A stretch of DNA of 64,000 nucleotides from Oxyruncus cristatus (lineage: Eukaryota; Chordata; Aves; Passeriformes; Cotingidae). Of the stretch, positions 37,901 through 50,400 are shown in pieces. The DNA lies in the NCBI GenBank assembly GCA_013399855.1, contig VXAY01003218.1, positions 379,596 to 443,595 of the forward strand. The letters are read 5' to 3'. Under the pieces are notes generated by a model. The model worked only from the letters and a program-made list of their open reading frames with translations. It did no database searches and was not told where the DNA came from. Numbering within the stretch: position 1 is the first letter of the stretch; the number at the start of each line of letters is the position of its first letter. Position numbers and translations under genes: made by a program.

Positions 37901-40900
37901 TGGAAAACATCCAGCAGAAATACTTACTCTTTTTAGTGATCAGAGAAGTGTGTGCAGGAGGAGTGGGTGGTTTGGAGTTGATGGGACAGGCAGAGAAGTG
38001 CTTGTACAAAAGGGCTGCAAGCAGGTTGTCCCTCGGGAGGAGGAGGAGATGATGGTAAGGGATGGACGGGCTGGACACAGCCAGGCAGGCTCCACGTGGT
38101 CAGCCCGTGGTGGAAGCCACAGCGGGCAGTGGGGATGTGAGGGCTACACCCTGTGTGCATTCCCAGAGCAGATTTAGCCCGGAGGGGAATGGAGAAGCAC
38201 GGAATTTCCTGGTAGAAGGGCCCAGGCTCCAGGAGCACGGAGAGAGCCGTGGGTCGGCTCGGGGGCGGTGTTTGCTGTGGAGGGCAGTAGTTCGTGCTGG
38301 TGCAATGACCCCTCGTGGTGATCAAAGCCTGTGCTCAGAGGAACGTGCCCTTCTTTGTTCTCTTCTCGTCCCAGACTTCAGACTCACATGACCCCCGAAA
38401 TGTTTCGGACGCCGCTCCATGAGATCGCTCTGAGCATCAAACTGCTGCGGCTGGGCGGGATCGGGCAGTTCCTGGCCAAGGCCATCGAGCCGCCGCCCCT
38501 GGACGCGGTGATCGAGGCGGAGCGCACGCTCAGAGGTACCTGGGCTGTTCCTGGAGCCGTGTTCCTTGTGTGCCCCTGCTCTTCCACGGCCCTGCTCACT
38601 GTCCCAGCCTGCTCCCCCCTCGCTGGGCTGTGAGAGCAGCACACGCTGTGGGACACAGCGAGGTGTTTCCTGGAGGCACCGTGTGGGTGGCAGTGGCTTG
38701 TGCAGCTGAAGAAATACTTGAATCCCCAAGTGGAGGGTCATTCCTTTAAGAAACTTGAGCCTTCAAACTCCAGGCTTGTTTTTTTGTTTCACCAGTAACT
38801 TCGGTTAGCTTCCAGCTTCCTGTTTTCCAGCTGTGGCACTGCTGTGTGCAGCACAGGCTCAGTGCAGTGCCTGAGGCACTCACAAAGCTGCTGTAAAAGC
38901 ACTGAAAAAGAGAGGTTGGTAGTTCATTGTATAATTACTGCTTTGTACGGTTTGCTGACCCAAGATCTGATTTTCTCAAGTAATTTAATCTCCAGTTTAT
39001 AAATCTGCGTAACAAACCAGGAGAAACCGAGGGGGGAGTTGAGCTTTCTCCCCACTTTTTTCAAGGAACTAACTAGAATATGAATAAAATGGCACAGGGA
39101 GGAACCTTGAATTTATGCTTTAAAGCAGTGATGTCAAACCTCAGCACACTTTGCAAATGTCCCTAAATAAGCACTTCTTAATATTTTTAACAACTGAAAT
39201 ATGTTTGACTGTATACAGGAGGGAGACCACAGTGGAAAACACAGCTGGGGACAGGTATTCAAGTTGAATGACTTTCTGGTCTAAAAATTGTCAGTGCTTT
39301 TCTCACTGTGCAGATAAGAAGTGCAGAGCCAGGGGAAAAGGCAGCTGTTTTCAGCTCTAACACCAACTGCAGCTGTTTCTGCAGGTGTCTCCCTTTCCTG
39401 GATGACCTGTGATTTTTCAGTGCAGGTACACTGCTAGTACATTTTCAGGAAGGTGAGAAGTTATTCTTCAAAGTATTCTTTAGGCTTTTGGGTTCAAGAG
39501 GTACCAAGAAAAATGGATTTGATGGTGGCTAAGGAGTCCTTTGCGTGTTTCCTTTCCTGTTTAATTGCTGAGGCTACAAAGCTTTTTTTTTTTTAATGTA
39601 AAAAAAACCTCCTGGTAGCTTTGAGGATGGTAATTTTTAGGCAATGGAAGGAGGGAAAGGCAGGTAAAGGCCTCATGGAAGAGAGAGTTTGTGGTGTTCT
39701 GTTTTTGAGGAAGAGAATTCTGTGATCTGGCAGCAGCAGTGAGGACTCCACAGTTGGCTGTGATTAGATCAAATATAGGGACTTGAAAAAAGTTCAGCAG
39801 TGTAATGGTGGTTGTACAGAACAAACTAAGAAAGGAATGGAAAAACATGTATGTGAATTAAATAGTGATTATTGTAACTGTGGAGGAGGTAGTAAAACAT
39901 CTGTAAAGCTAAAGTAAAAGCTATCTGACCTCCGACCAGTTCTGAAAATCAGGTTGGCAATATTGTAAACAACATTAAACTTAAGTACAGGTGGGGTTCT
40001 ATTTAAACACACTTCCAGAAACTCTGAATTTCTTATCTAAGGCTTTCTGGGATTAGCTAATCCCCTTTGATAACAAGGGATCTTGTTTCAGAGCTGGATG
40101 CCCTGGATTCCAACGATGAGTTGACACCTCTTGGAAGAATCCTGGCCAAGCTTCCCATTGAGCCTCGTCTGGGCAAGATGATGATCATGGGCTGTATTTT
40201 TTAGTAAGTTGAGTCCTCATCTCAGTGGTCTTGGTCTTGTTTTCTGAGTTCCTGAGCCTCTTGACATGCACTGTATAAGAGAAAAAACAATATATCTAGA
40301 TGAGCCATAAGTGCTGCAGCTGGGGAGAGCAGACTGAATATTCATGGGAGCAGAGGAGGAATAACTTCCAGTGCAGGGAATGAAGTAGTCATGAAACTGA
40401 GGGTTCACTGCAACAGATCAGTGGAGCCTCAATATTTATGAATGAAGAGCGGGACTGGAAACACTTGAGTAGAACAGTGAGCCAGGGGTGGGGAGACGTG
40501 GAATTTGACACCGAGGTAAGGGTTAAACTGGTTTTGCTTTGTCACTGTGATGGCTGTAGGGTCCTTTTCACCAGAAGAAGGTGGTGTGTGGATGGGGAGG
40601 AGGGGAGGGAAGACAGACCTGCTTTAACATCCACTTCCAGAGAAGTGTTTCAGTGAAGAACTGTGGTAGATAAGGGCCAGATCACCGAGGTCGGTAGCAG
40701 GGAAGCTGCACTGCTGCCGGCAGCAGGAACTGAACGACCCTGATCCCTTCTGTGGCTCCTTTCAGTGTGGGAGATGCTGTTTGTACCATCTCTGCTGCCA
40801 CCTGTTTCCCTGAGCCCTTCATCAACGAGGGCAAACGCCTGGGTTACGTCCATAGGAATTTTGCTGGGAGCAGGTACTCGGATCACGTGGCTTTGCTCTC

Positions 40901-43900
40901 TGTCTTCCAGGCCTGGGATGATGCAAGGTACGTTGTCTGGCCCAGCAGCTGAGGGCAGTCATGGCTAGCACAGTGTGAGCTTCCCCCTCCCTTGACCAGA
41001 CTTGTAATCCCCTCTGTTTGCTTTTCAGAATGGGTGGTGAAGAAGCAGAGAAGAGGTTTTGTGAGCACAAAAGACTCAGCATGGCCACTCTTAGAATGAC
41101 TTGGGAAGCCAAAGTCCAGCTGAAAGACATACTTATTAGTTCTGGCTTCCCTGAAGGTGATTCTGCTTGGGCATAGTACTTTAATAATTGCGTTTTTCAC
41201 TCTGAGATGATAAATAAATGAGCAGGATAGTCTGGGTTGAGCACACAAGCACTGAGGGTTTAGTGGATTTGCCATAACACTGCTCTGCTTTTAGATGGGA
41301 TTTTAGTGCTGTCTCTGAAACCAGAGAAGCTGTGATGGCTGTGGTGCAACACAAGTTGGTTTTGGAGGCTGAGCTTAGGCAGGGTTGAAAATCTATTAAG
41401 CCACTGTCCTTAGAGTGTCACCTCCCTGGTTTGCTTTCTCCTTCATTTTTGCATCTCCAAAACATGCTGTGCTGTACTTCCCCCCTCCTTTCCTTTAGCC
41501 CGAGCAGGGAGTCTGTGTGAGCTGAACAGTGTTGTGTTCCCTGTGACTCCTGCTGCAGCACTGGGTCAAATTAATCCATTTTCTCGGAAAAAATAAAATT
41601 CTTAAACTTGACCAGGTTCTGAATTTGCCAAACGTTGCTGAGGAGCTCAGTTGAAATGGTTTGTCTGGCTGGATTTAGTAGATGTTTATCTCCCCTTCTT
41701 TTCCTTTTTGGTTTTTTTTTTCTGTAAATTCCTTTAATTTTTTTCTCCTCATGCTGCTAGGATCACTGCTGCATTTATCCTTAACTTTTTTTCTGGGCAA
41801 GATGACCTGAAAAGAAGCTCCCAGAGACTCTGGGGAGGTTTGTAACAAATAAACTAATCAGAGCATCCATTCTGACCTCCCCCCCAAGTTCTGTCTCCAG
41901 AACAAATGCCAGTAAACACACTGTGGTACAGCACATTCTGGGCAATCCCCTCTCTCCTTGTTTATGAAGAGTTTGGGAGAGAAAAATACCTCCTTGTTAG
42001 TAGTATTTTTCAGCTTTTTGCTCTCCATTAAGAAATTAAAAATTGAATGTGGTGCTGAAATGCTGTGAGCGCAGAGTCATTGGGGAGCAGATGTGCCTCT
42101 CCCAGTGGACTGAATCAGAAAATGTGTTGGTCCAGGATGCTAAACACCCCTGCTCTGATCCAGGATCCTGAACAGCTCTGCTGTGCTCTCCTGCATGCCC
42201 TGTGGATTTGAGCCACTCCTCTGTTCTCTGCCAACAGAGTGTTTGATGACTCAGCCGTTCAACAACACTGGCCCAGACAATAACCTGGATGTTGTCATCT
42301 CCCTGCTGGCTTTTGGGGTCTACCCCAACGTCTGCTACCACAAGGAGAAGAGGAAGATTCTTACCACTGAGGGGCACAACGCTCTCATCCACAAGTCGTC
42401 AGTCAACTGCCCTTTCAGCAGCCAGGACATCAAATATCCATCACCCTTCTTCGTTTTTGGAGAAAAGGTAAAGCCTTTGGGTTTGTTCTTGATCACGTGC
42501 TGCCAGATTGTTCCAGAGGCTCTGCTTGGTGAAGAAGCCACAAGGAAAAAACCTGACTGTGCAGTATTTAGCTTGTTTTTTGGGGAGGGGCTGTTGGTTG
42601 GTTGGTTTTCTTTCCAGAAAGTGAACTTCATGTGGTCCTGGTGTCACTCAGCCTCCCAGGAACTTCCAGTCAACCACATCCAGTAGAAAGTTCCTGTGAG
42701 TTTTGTGACAACAGCCAGATCACAGAGAGGGAGCTAAACCAGTTCTGGGTTTGTTTTGGGAGCTCTTCCATGCTCATCAGACACCAGAGGATTTTTACCC
42801 TTATCACTTCTGCTACTCGTGGATCCAGGGAGAAAACAGGGACTTGGAATGTGGCAGTGGGGTGCTCCCGTTCTGGCCTGTAGGTAGTTTGTCATCTCCC
42901 CAGGGCGATTCCCATTTCCCAGGCATCTCTTAAGAACCCTGGGATGCTTTCCCCAGGGTCTCCAGGACGTGCTCCTCCATCCCCTGGATCTGGTGGTGTA
43001 CTCGGCACATACCTACATGTCCCTGGAAGCCTTGTGAGGTCTCCTGTGCTCCAGTGGTGGCCTCCATGAGCTCAGCTGCTCCTGCTCACCCGTCTGTGTG
43101 GGAGCAAATGAAGGCAATGCTTTTGTGTTTGGTAATAAATGGAGTTTTAAACCCTTTGGGCACTGGCTGGGCTCTTGCCTTGGATTCTCACATCCATAGT
43201 TCAGAGCTGTGGTGAGGCTTTGCCTCTCTTCACTCTCTCTGTCAGGATCCCAGGAGGGTCAGACCTTCAATCCCCCTTGACCATCTCTCTAAATTGAGCT
43301 CCCCCGAAAACACCAAAAGACTTTTGAGCTCAAAAAGCTTTGCTTTATTAAACCAACAAACACGTGGCAAACGAGGGGTGACTGAGGTGGTGGCTGAGCA
43401 GTGGCTGAGGCAGCAGCTGGGTTAGGCTGGGGTGCAGGAAGGGTTTGTGTGCAGCTCTCTCCCTGCCCATGAGGTACCTGCTGAAGGGAAGTTCCTCCCT
43501 GAAGTGTGGTTGTCCATTTACTGCTGCACCTGGAACTTCAGGGCTCTGCACTGGCCATTCCCTTGCCACAGTTTTTATTCTGGAAGTTGCTCTCCTCTGA
43601 GTATGTGTGGTAACTTCCAGGCAGGAGCAGATCTTCTCCCTGAGGACAAACAAGTACAGCAGATTCTGCTGTGTGAAAGAAGGAGGGGGAGAGGAGCTGC
43701 CAGGGTGGGAGGCTGGAATCCAAAGTGCTGCTCTTCTGTTCCTCTCTAAAGTGAGGGGCAGGAGCTGGGTCATCAGGGCTGTTATCTCTGGCCCAGGTTG
43801 GAAATCCAAGTGCTCACTTCAGGTTCAAGCTTAAGGTCTGGTTTCTATCAAACGAGAAGGCAGGCTGGCACACTTGCACACTTCAGTAGGACTCTACTGA

Positions 43901-46569
43901 AGCAGCTTTTCTTCGCAGCCCCAGCAATGCAAAAGGTGGGAAGAAAATTCAGCTGTGCCTTGGTCATTTTTAGGCTCTTGCAAAACCACAGCTGCATAAC
44001 TGCAGACACGGAAAATGGGTATTTTTAAATAGCTGTTGGGGTTTGGTGGGGTTTTTTACACCAGCCAGTACAGAAACCCTGTAAACATGAACCTGGCATT
44101 AAATTTTGTTTGTGCACATGCTCTTGTAATCTCCTAACATTATACCTAGATTTTTTGGCATGTTGTTTGGGGTGGGATTTTTTAACAAAACCTCTCCAGT
44201 TTCAGTGTCCAGAGGAAGGTAAGGATCCATTTTCCATTTCAAGAGTCGTTTTCCTCTCTCACCTGCAGATTCGAACACGAGCCATCTCTGCCAAAACCAT
44301 GACCTTGGTGAGCCCACTGCAGCTGCTCCTCTTTGCCTCCAAGAAAGTCCTGTCAGATGGGGAGCTCATTCTGGTGGATGACTGGTATGGACCTCCTTGG
44401 TGCTCAGAATCATGGAATGGTTTGGGTTGGAAGGGACCTTAAAGCCCATCCAGTTCCAAGCCCCCATCTACTAAATCCAGCCAGACAAACCACTTCAACA
44501 TCCCCCCCCCGGGGTCCCCCTAGGACACAAATGTCCCTAGAAAGGGACCCCAGAGCAGGCCCTGCACCGCAGGTGTGTTGGGAAGGCATCACCTTTGTTT
44601 CCTGTGAGGAAGGGAGGGGTTTATTGGAGCTCTGTTCCGTGCAGATTATCTGCTTCAGCTGAAAACAGGGCACCAGGCCAGTTTCCATAAAAACTGCTGG
44701 TTTTTCCCCTTTAAGTGGAAGGTGAATAAGAGGTACTTGGAGTTTTGGACCTGCAGACAGAGGCTGAGGAAACCTTGTTTTCAAGTCTTGGAAACAGCTT
44801 GAGGAGAGCAATGATTGCTTCTGGCAGTGTAAATTTTGTAGCCATGACCATCTGGGTGTCTCTTTGTTCTTTTATTTTTTCCCCCCGGTCGGTGAAATGG
44901 AGGCAAAGAAATGCTTAAGCTTAAGTCACTGGCATTTTTGAGGGTGGCCTGGAGCTTCCAAAATCCTGGAGCCTCATGTTCGTAGTTCAGTTTATATTTT
45001 TGTATCATTCTCATTTGATGCAAGAGGTTACATATTGATATTATCTGAGTATAGAATGACAGAATCCCAGAATGGTTTGGGTTGGAAGGGACTTGAAAGT
45101 TCATCTCAGGTGGACACCTTCCACTATCCCAGATTGTTCCAAGCGCTGTCCAACCTGGCCTTGGACACTTCCAGGGATGGGGCAGCCACAGCTTCTCTGG
45201 GCAGCCTGTGCCAGGGCCTGCCCACCCTCACAGGGACGGATTTCTTCCAATCTCCCATCTAACCTGCCCTCTGGCAGTTTGATACCGTTCCACCTTGTCC
45301 TATAACTATCTGCCCATATAAAATGTCCCTCTACCTCCTTTTTATAAGCCCCATTTAGGCACTGGAAGGGGCTCTGAGGTCTCCCCGGAGCCCGAGAAAC
45401 TCCAGCTCTCCCAGCCTGTTTCCACAGCAGAGGAGCTCCAGCCCTTGGAGCGTCTCCATGGCCCTTTGTTGTAATTCAAGAGCAAATTTCGACAGAAGAA
45501 CAGTTACGTTTTAGCAACGTCAGATTCTGGGGAATCTTTCAAATCCGGCCCTTCACTGGGGCCAATCTGCCCCAAATGGGAACTTCAAAGAGAAGCAAGT
45601 AGGTTTCTGGCTCGAGGAGGAGCCTCTCCCCGGGGCCCCTCCGTGCCCAGCCGGGGTGGCTCTGACGCGCCTTTGTGCCGCAGGATCAAGCTGCGGATGC
45701 GGCACGTGCCGGCCGCCTGCATCACGGCCCTGCGCGCCGCCGTCGAGGCCTTGGTGGTGGAGGTGAGCAAAGACCCCGGCGTCGTCCGGCAGCTGGACCC
45801 GGCGCACGAGCGGATGCTGACCGTGATCCGGCAGCTCTCCAGGCCGGCGGCCGCGGGCATGGCCCTCCTGGCTGCCAACACAAGGTGAGCCCCGGGCCTT
45901 TGGCTCCTGGGGTGTGGAATGCTCCCTGCCGAGCCCGGTGGGGACAGAGCGCTGCCTGTTTCCGCAGGAAGGACGCACGAATCGCAGCAATAAAAGCTTG
46001 TCGTCCCCTCTTTGCAAAACGCCGTGGCGTTTTAAAGCAAAGATAATCCAGATTTATTTTGGGGCAACCTGTTTGTGGAAATGAACCGAGTATTTGGCTG
46101 GGCTTGCCCCCCTCCCTCACCCCTTGTTTTCATGCCTTGCTTCCGAAGCAGAGGAAAGCTTCCGAAGCGGAAAAGGCGTGGTTCCAGTGCTGTATCCCGT
46201 TACAGAAAGCAGAGGTGGCTCAGCTGGGGGTCTCGGCGGTTCCTGCAGCCTTTGGGAAGCGGGATTTGCGAGGCTGCCTCAAGGCCCTGCTGTTTGTGTT
46301 GCAGGTTCGGGGACGGCCCCCGCCCCCCCAAGATGACTCGCTACGACAACGGCGGCGCCAGGGGCTGGGGAGGCCCCCCCAGGGGCCGAGGGTACGGCGG
46401 GTACGGATACTCCGGGTACTCCGGCCGGCGCGCCGGAGCACGGGGGTACCCAGGGAGCCCCTATGGAGGTGGGGGCGGCTACAGAGGAGGAGGAGGAGGT
46501 GGGGGGTACCGAGGAGCGGGCGGGGGCTACCGGGGAGGCTACGGGGCCCCGGGCAGGGCCGGGTGGTAG
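22910..46569 (+). CDS. DHX9: ATP-dependent RNA helicase A (DHX9), first coding exon missing
   Basis: Twenty-six coding exons: 22910-23050, 24023-24137, 24359-24471, 24838-24983, 28078-28124, 28506-28639, 29245-29334, 29430-29591, 30921-30998, 31328-31519, 32143-32284, 32747-32829, 34317-34473, 34631-34731, 35310-35523, 35701-35795, 35943-36016, 36659-36811, 38375-38535, 40092-40203, 40766-40927, 41029-41156, 42238-42467, 44269-44384, 45684-45884, 46305-46569. Together 3612 nt, 1203 residues, every phase consistent. Order: the C-terminal part of dsRBD1 ([20 protein letters not shown]), the dsRBD2 core ([14 protein letters not shown], then [20 protein letters not shown]), Walker [10 protein letters not shown] (exon 31328), DEIH box (exon 32747), MSATID, helicase C with QRKGRAGRV (exon 36659), HA2 and OB regions, and a Gly/Arg/Tyr-rich tail. 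DHX9 unwinds RNA, DNA and hybrids and acts in transcription, splicing and nucleic-acid sensing. The first about 37 residues are absent. The tail is about 30 residues shorter than human. Confidence 0.97.
23212..23275 (-). mobile_element. short CR1 LINE 3' fragment
   Basis: GGAATCATAGAGTCATTCAG, GGTGGAAAAGATTCTCAAG and CATTGAGTCCAGC resemble the CR1 tail of the subfamily seen after NPL. It lies in a DHX9 intron. Confidence 0.8.
23429..23447. repeat. TA microsatellite ending at an ambiguous base
   Basis: TATATA repeat of about nine units followed by a single N at 23447, then a run of A. Its true length is probably uncertain in the assembly. Confidence 0.9.
27108..27313 (+). mobile_element. CR1 LINE 3' end in DHX9 intron
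   Basis: Sense CR1: AGGCCCTGGCACAGGTTGCC, CCTGGATCCCTGGAAGTGTC, GGACGGGGCTTGGAGCAACC, CTGCCCATGGCAGGGGGTGG and a CCATGATCCTATTATTCTGTG tail. Confidence 0.94.
27615..27725. repeat. cluster of inverted and direct repeats
   Basis: TAATCACTA and its complement TAGTGATTA recur, with ACTAGTGTTATACTAGT just before and GATCTAATC/GATTAGATC blocks between. The centre (about 27650-27685) can pair as hairpins. It lies in a DHX9 intron and has no coding potential. Confidence 0.8.
28977..28998. repeat. TA microsatellite
   Basis: A short TATATA run followed by a C-run (CCCCCCC), in the DHX9 intron between exons 28506-28639 and 29245-29334. Confidence 0.85.
31568..31692 (-). mobile_element. CR1 LINE 3' fragment in DHX9 intron
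   Basis: CACAGAATCACGGGGGGCTT, TGGGTGGGAAGGCATCGTAA, CCCTGCCATGGGCTGGGAC and CAAGCCCCGTCCAACCTGG follow the reversed CR1 order. Confidence 0.9.
33290..33554 (+). mobile_element. probable solo LTR of an old endogenous retrovirus
   Basis: A compact unit with LTR layout: AT-rich upstream part, a CCTCACAAAATTTGTG block, GGGGGCTCTCCAACGTTGC just before AATAAA at 33483, then a T-rich stretch ending GGGCCGACA. No gag, pol or env sequence adjoins it. The left edge and the flanking target-site duplication could not be fixed. It lies in the long DHX9 intron between exons 32747-32829 and 34317-34473. Confidence 0.45.
44404..44462 (-). mobile_element. short CR1 LINE 3' fragment in DHX9 intron
   Basis: AGAATCATGGAATGGTTTGG, TTGGAAGGGACCTTAAAGCC and CATCCAGTTCC only, starting about 20 bases after the donor of exon 44269-44384. 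Confidence 0.88.
45056..45465 (-). mobile_element. CR1 LINE 3' end in DHX9 intron, about 410 bases
   Basis: Reversed CR1 with AGAATGGTTTGGGTTGGAAG, CAACCTGGCCTTGGACACTT, GGCAGCCTGTGCCAGGGCC, CCATTTAGGCACTGGAAGGG and CCCAGCCTGTTTCCACAGC. Confidence 0.93.
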
Positions 46570-46728
46570 CGGTGGAAGTGCAGTGAAGTCTTTCCAGAGC
46601 CTTCCTCTCCCAAGTTCCTCTCTTCCTCTTCCCAGTCTGTTTGCCGTTTTGGTTCCTTAGTACCAGTACAGCTCTGTAATATATCATGCCCTTAGGGGAT
46701 TTCCTGCAAGTTGGATGATTTTATTCTT

Positions 46729-46734
46729 AATAAA
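46729..46734 (+). terminator. DHX9 poly(A) signal
   Basis: AATAAA about 160 bases after the DHX9 stop codon (46567-46569), followed by a GTTTGTTTTT-type U/GU-rich element. This marks a short 3' UTR. Confidence 0.85.
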
Positions 46735-46759
46735 AGAGTTTGTTTTTAAAGACTTACAT

Positions 46760-47340
46760 GCCATACGTTTGATTTTGTGTTCGGGTTTGGGGTTTGGAGC
46801 CTTCTGCTGTTAATTGTGGTTGTTGGAGATACGAGGCATTCTGAGGAAACCTTTTCAATGTCTAAAACCGTTCCCTGCCAAGCAGATTCCAAATTACGGC
46901 TTGGGCTCAGTGGGGAATTTCTCCGTGTTGTCAATAAGCTGTGCAAATGGCCTTGCTGCAGTGGTTTTCCAACCATGCCAGGCAGCACTTGGTTCCTTTG
47001 CAGGCAGCCATGCTGTGTTACCCTTCATGGTGAGCTCTTAGGCTGATCCAGGTCACGTGGGAGCATGGAATGCCTTCTCCAGGCCTGATGTAATGCTGCT
47101 GGTCTCTGCAGAACTTGGAGCGATCTTCATCCAAGGCAGCGTGCACTGCCATTGCTTCTCCCAAACATTCCTCCACATCCACGTGGAGGAGAGCAGTTCT
47201 TTTCTGGGAATGCATTGATTGCAGCCTGTGGGTTCCAGACAGTGGAAGCTCAGCTGGCCGTGTATTGACACGGGGTAAAAAGCCTTCCAGCCCTGTTACG
47301 ATACCAAGTCCCACTGCAGACCCAGTAATTAGTTGCACTT
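46760..47340. other. intergenic sequence after DHX9
   Basis: Unique DNA with no exon-like ORF or recognisable repeat. Confidence 0.5.
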
Positions 47341-47344
47341 ACTG

Positions 47345-47440
47345 GGGTGTGGGAGGTGGTGGTGGGTGAGGTTTAAACTGGAGGTTTAAACTGGTGGGTG
47401 AGGTTTAAAGTGGTGGTGGTGGGTGAGGTTTAAACTGCAC
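47345..47440 (+). repeat. short tandem repeat, GGTGGGTGAGGTTTAAACTG unit
   Basis: Three to four imperfect copies of a roughly 20-30 base unit combining GGTGGTGGGTGAGG and TTTAAACTGG, each copy varying in its number of GGT triplets. Confidence 0.9.
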
Positions 47441-47444
47441 AGTG

Positions 47445-50400
47445 AGGAAGGTGAAACAGGGTCCCAGGGTTATCAGGTAAGGTACAATATGCTGTGATAC
47501 GAGTGAAAAATGGTTTTAGTGGGGTATTTCAGTGTTGAGTCCTAGCTAAAGAAATTCCCTTTTTAGAGTAAAGTTGATGTTTGTCAGGTCTATTTACAAA
47601 AATTACTCTAATTTGTAAATGTAAAGATATTATTAACTATTACTGGGGAAAAAAGACAGAAAAAGATTACCATCAATGCCCCCCTGGCTGTGCTGGTTCT
47701 GGTACTGTTGCAGTGATGAATTCTGTAGCTCCCCAAGATGTCTGTGCCTCTGGGGCACAGCTCAACACCACAGCCCCGTTCAGCGACGGAGAGATTAAAT
47801 CTAATTGGTGTGATTCTTCGAGGGTCCTGTGCGGGGCCAGGAATTGGGCTCGAGGATCCCTGTGGGTGCCTTCTAACTCCGGACATTCCGCGGCTCCGAT
47901 TTCACCTTGCGGGTAAGAGTTGTTAAAAAGGTTAACGGGTACTTGGGGAACAGGCAGGTGTAATAACAAACCAAAGCGTGCCGGTCACAGGCTGTGGAGG
48001 GGGAAGATGCCGTGGACTTTTTAGCATCTACAAATGGCAGCTTATGGTTTTATCTGTGTGCTTAGTGTTTTACATATTAAGGAGTGTCGAGCATGAAAGT
48101 ACTGCTTAACAACATTCAGTCTGGTTTTTAGTATCTAATCCACCGGGCCCAGTTAAGTGGGGAAGCAATAATCCTCGCCTACACTTGATGAATAGCTCAG
48201 TCTAAACAAGGATTGACATGCTAATGAGGAGCTTAAGCAGCCGGGGTACAGAAACCCGAAAATTAACCTGAAATGACATGTAGGTTCCCACAGTAAAAAC
48301 GGAGCTTGCAGTGGGTTTACTGTGTCAGTGCACGGATCTGTGCTCTGCCTCAAAAAGCCCAAGTGTCAGAGCACTCACAGCTCCTGTGCAGCACATTTAA
48401 TTATTGGAATTCAAGAGGAAAGAACTCCCTGAGCTCTGCTGTACCCACCTGAGGTGAGTTGGGTTTGTATATCACGTCTCATGTACCTGTTGGCTTTTGA
48501 TGTCACAGAGTTCTCATAAGGGATTTGGAGGCAATCGCAATTTCTTCTGCTTTTCCACTTCCGAGTGGAAAAGGACAAAAATAATATTAATAGTGTCAAA
48601 ACCGTAGTCTGAAGGATAACACTTGGTAGTTACTCGGATTTTTGTCCTGCAGATTGGCATGGGGATTAGCTAACTGATCTCTTTTTCTGCCTCCAAGTGC
48701 AAAAAGGGCTGAGGAATGCCAGGCAGAGCAAAGCTCATGTCACAGGTACAACTTGATCAAGGTGAGTGGCTTAGTTGTGTCTGAAAGCTGAATGGTTTCC
48801 ATGACCCCCTCTGATGTGGAACCGGTCTGCTCACCCAGAGCTTTGATGGGAAAAGGTCTGGAAGTGGCTGCCTGGAAGCAGTTTGGCAGTTCGAACACTG
48901 TCTGTCATGCACGTATGGAAGCTGATTTGACACTGAATTCCTGCTCTGCTGTATCCCAGTGGCACAGGATTTTTTTTTCCCCCTAGATAGTAGCTAATAA
49001 ATTCTCCTCTGCTGTTTATTTTCCCACTGAAAGTCTTTAATCCCATTAAAAGCCCTGGGGAACTTACAGTTCCCTATCATTTGCTGGGAACCATTAATCA
49101 GGGCTGCTTTGAGCTACGGTTCATAAAGGTAAATTAGAAGAGAACACAATACTAAGGCCCAATAGTAACAATGTGTTTAGAGAACAGGGATAAGTTTACA
49201 GCCTCATGTTCTCCTGGGAAAACGACCTCATGGTGTTCACTGTACCAACTTACTAAAGCCACGTTCAAAGTACCATGTTGGTGAAATGGAGGGTCCACAG
49301 AAAAATCTTTCACCACGGGAAAAAGTGAGCACTGCTTGCCACGCTGAGCAGCTCAAAACCCAGTAAAGTTTCCAATTTAAGAGCAATCTGTAACTCTGCC
49401 CTGCTCTGTTTCCTGCTGTCAGTTCCTTTTGCAGACGGGTTTTAGATACCAGGACCGTATTGTGGAGTTCCGAGTTCTCCTCCCACACTGCCATCTGCGA
49501 AGAGAGGTTCACAAGGACCATGCTGGAAACTACACGAAGAACTGGGGGTTTTTACCATAACTCGACTCCTGACCTACAGCCAGTGCCTGGCATGTAACTC
49601 CTCACTGTTCCTCTGACCTCCTGTCAAAGGAATTAGTAGCCAGGTGGGTTTTTTGGGGGAGTAAGGGGAGTACAGATCTGACCCAAGGATTCCACAAGGA
49701 GGAAGAAAAGATACCTCAAGTGTTGGGGGTTTTTTGATGATGTTGCATGCTGTAAAGCATCTTAAAAGCTAATTCCTCTCACAACTGGCTGCCCACTGGA
49801 TGATTCCAGAGCAACAACCACTTCAGTTGTTGGTCACGTTGTGCTCAGCTGCTCCTTTGTTTCACAGCCAGGGCCAGAATTCTCTGATGGAGTTGGAGCG
49901 TGGGGTGACCCCGTGGCACGGTGGGTTTGTGGTAGGTTCAGCTCTACGCTTTCTCACACGGGAACTCTGCCTCATTCCACGCACTGATAAGAAGTGACAT
50001 TCCTGAAGATGTTTTCTACATCTGTTTCCTGCTTGCCCTCCACTTTTCTCCCCTTTGCTCTGCAGGCCTGAGCAGTTCTGGGATTTGGTGGCAAGGAAGA
50101 ATTTAAAGAGTTCGGATGATCCAAAGTCGGCATGGTGGGAACTGTACAGGCATTGGTCTGCTGGATGGTCTCAGAGCAGGAAACTTCTGTGAGAAACTCC
50201 CAGTGATGTCAGATTTTCCAAGGCACCATTATAAACTTGAATTTTTTTAAAACCTTGGAGTGAGTCAGAAATCTGGCACTGTCCAAAGTACGAGCTTGGC
50301 TGGTTTAGGATGAGCATCTGCAGTGGGAGGAAGGACATTAGGAGTCCTCCTAATCCAGCTGAAGATGAATTTAAGGCACCAAAGTGGAAGAAAGAATCCA

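Noticed and set aside
46059..46586. Alternative-frame ORFs over the last DHX9 exon
   Set aside because: They are shadows of the GC-rich glycine-repeat exon; only the frame continuing from exon 45684-45884 is in phase.
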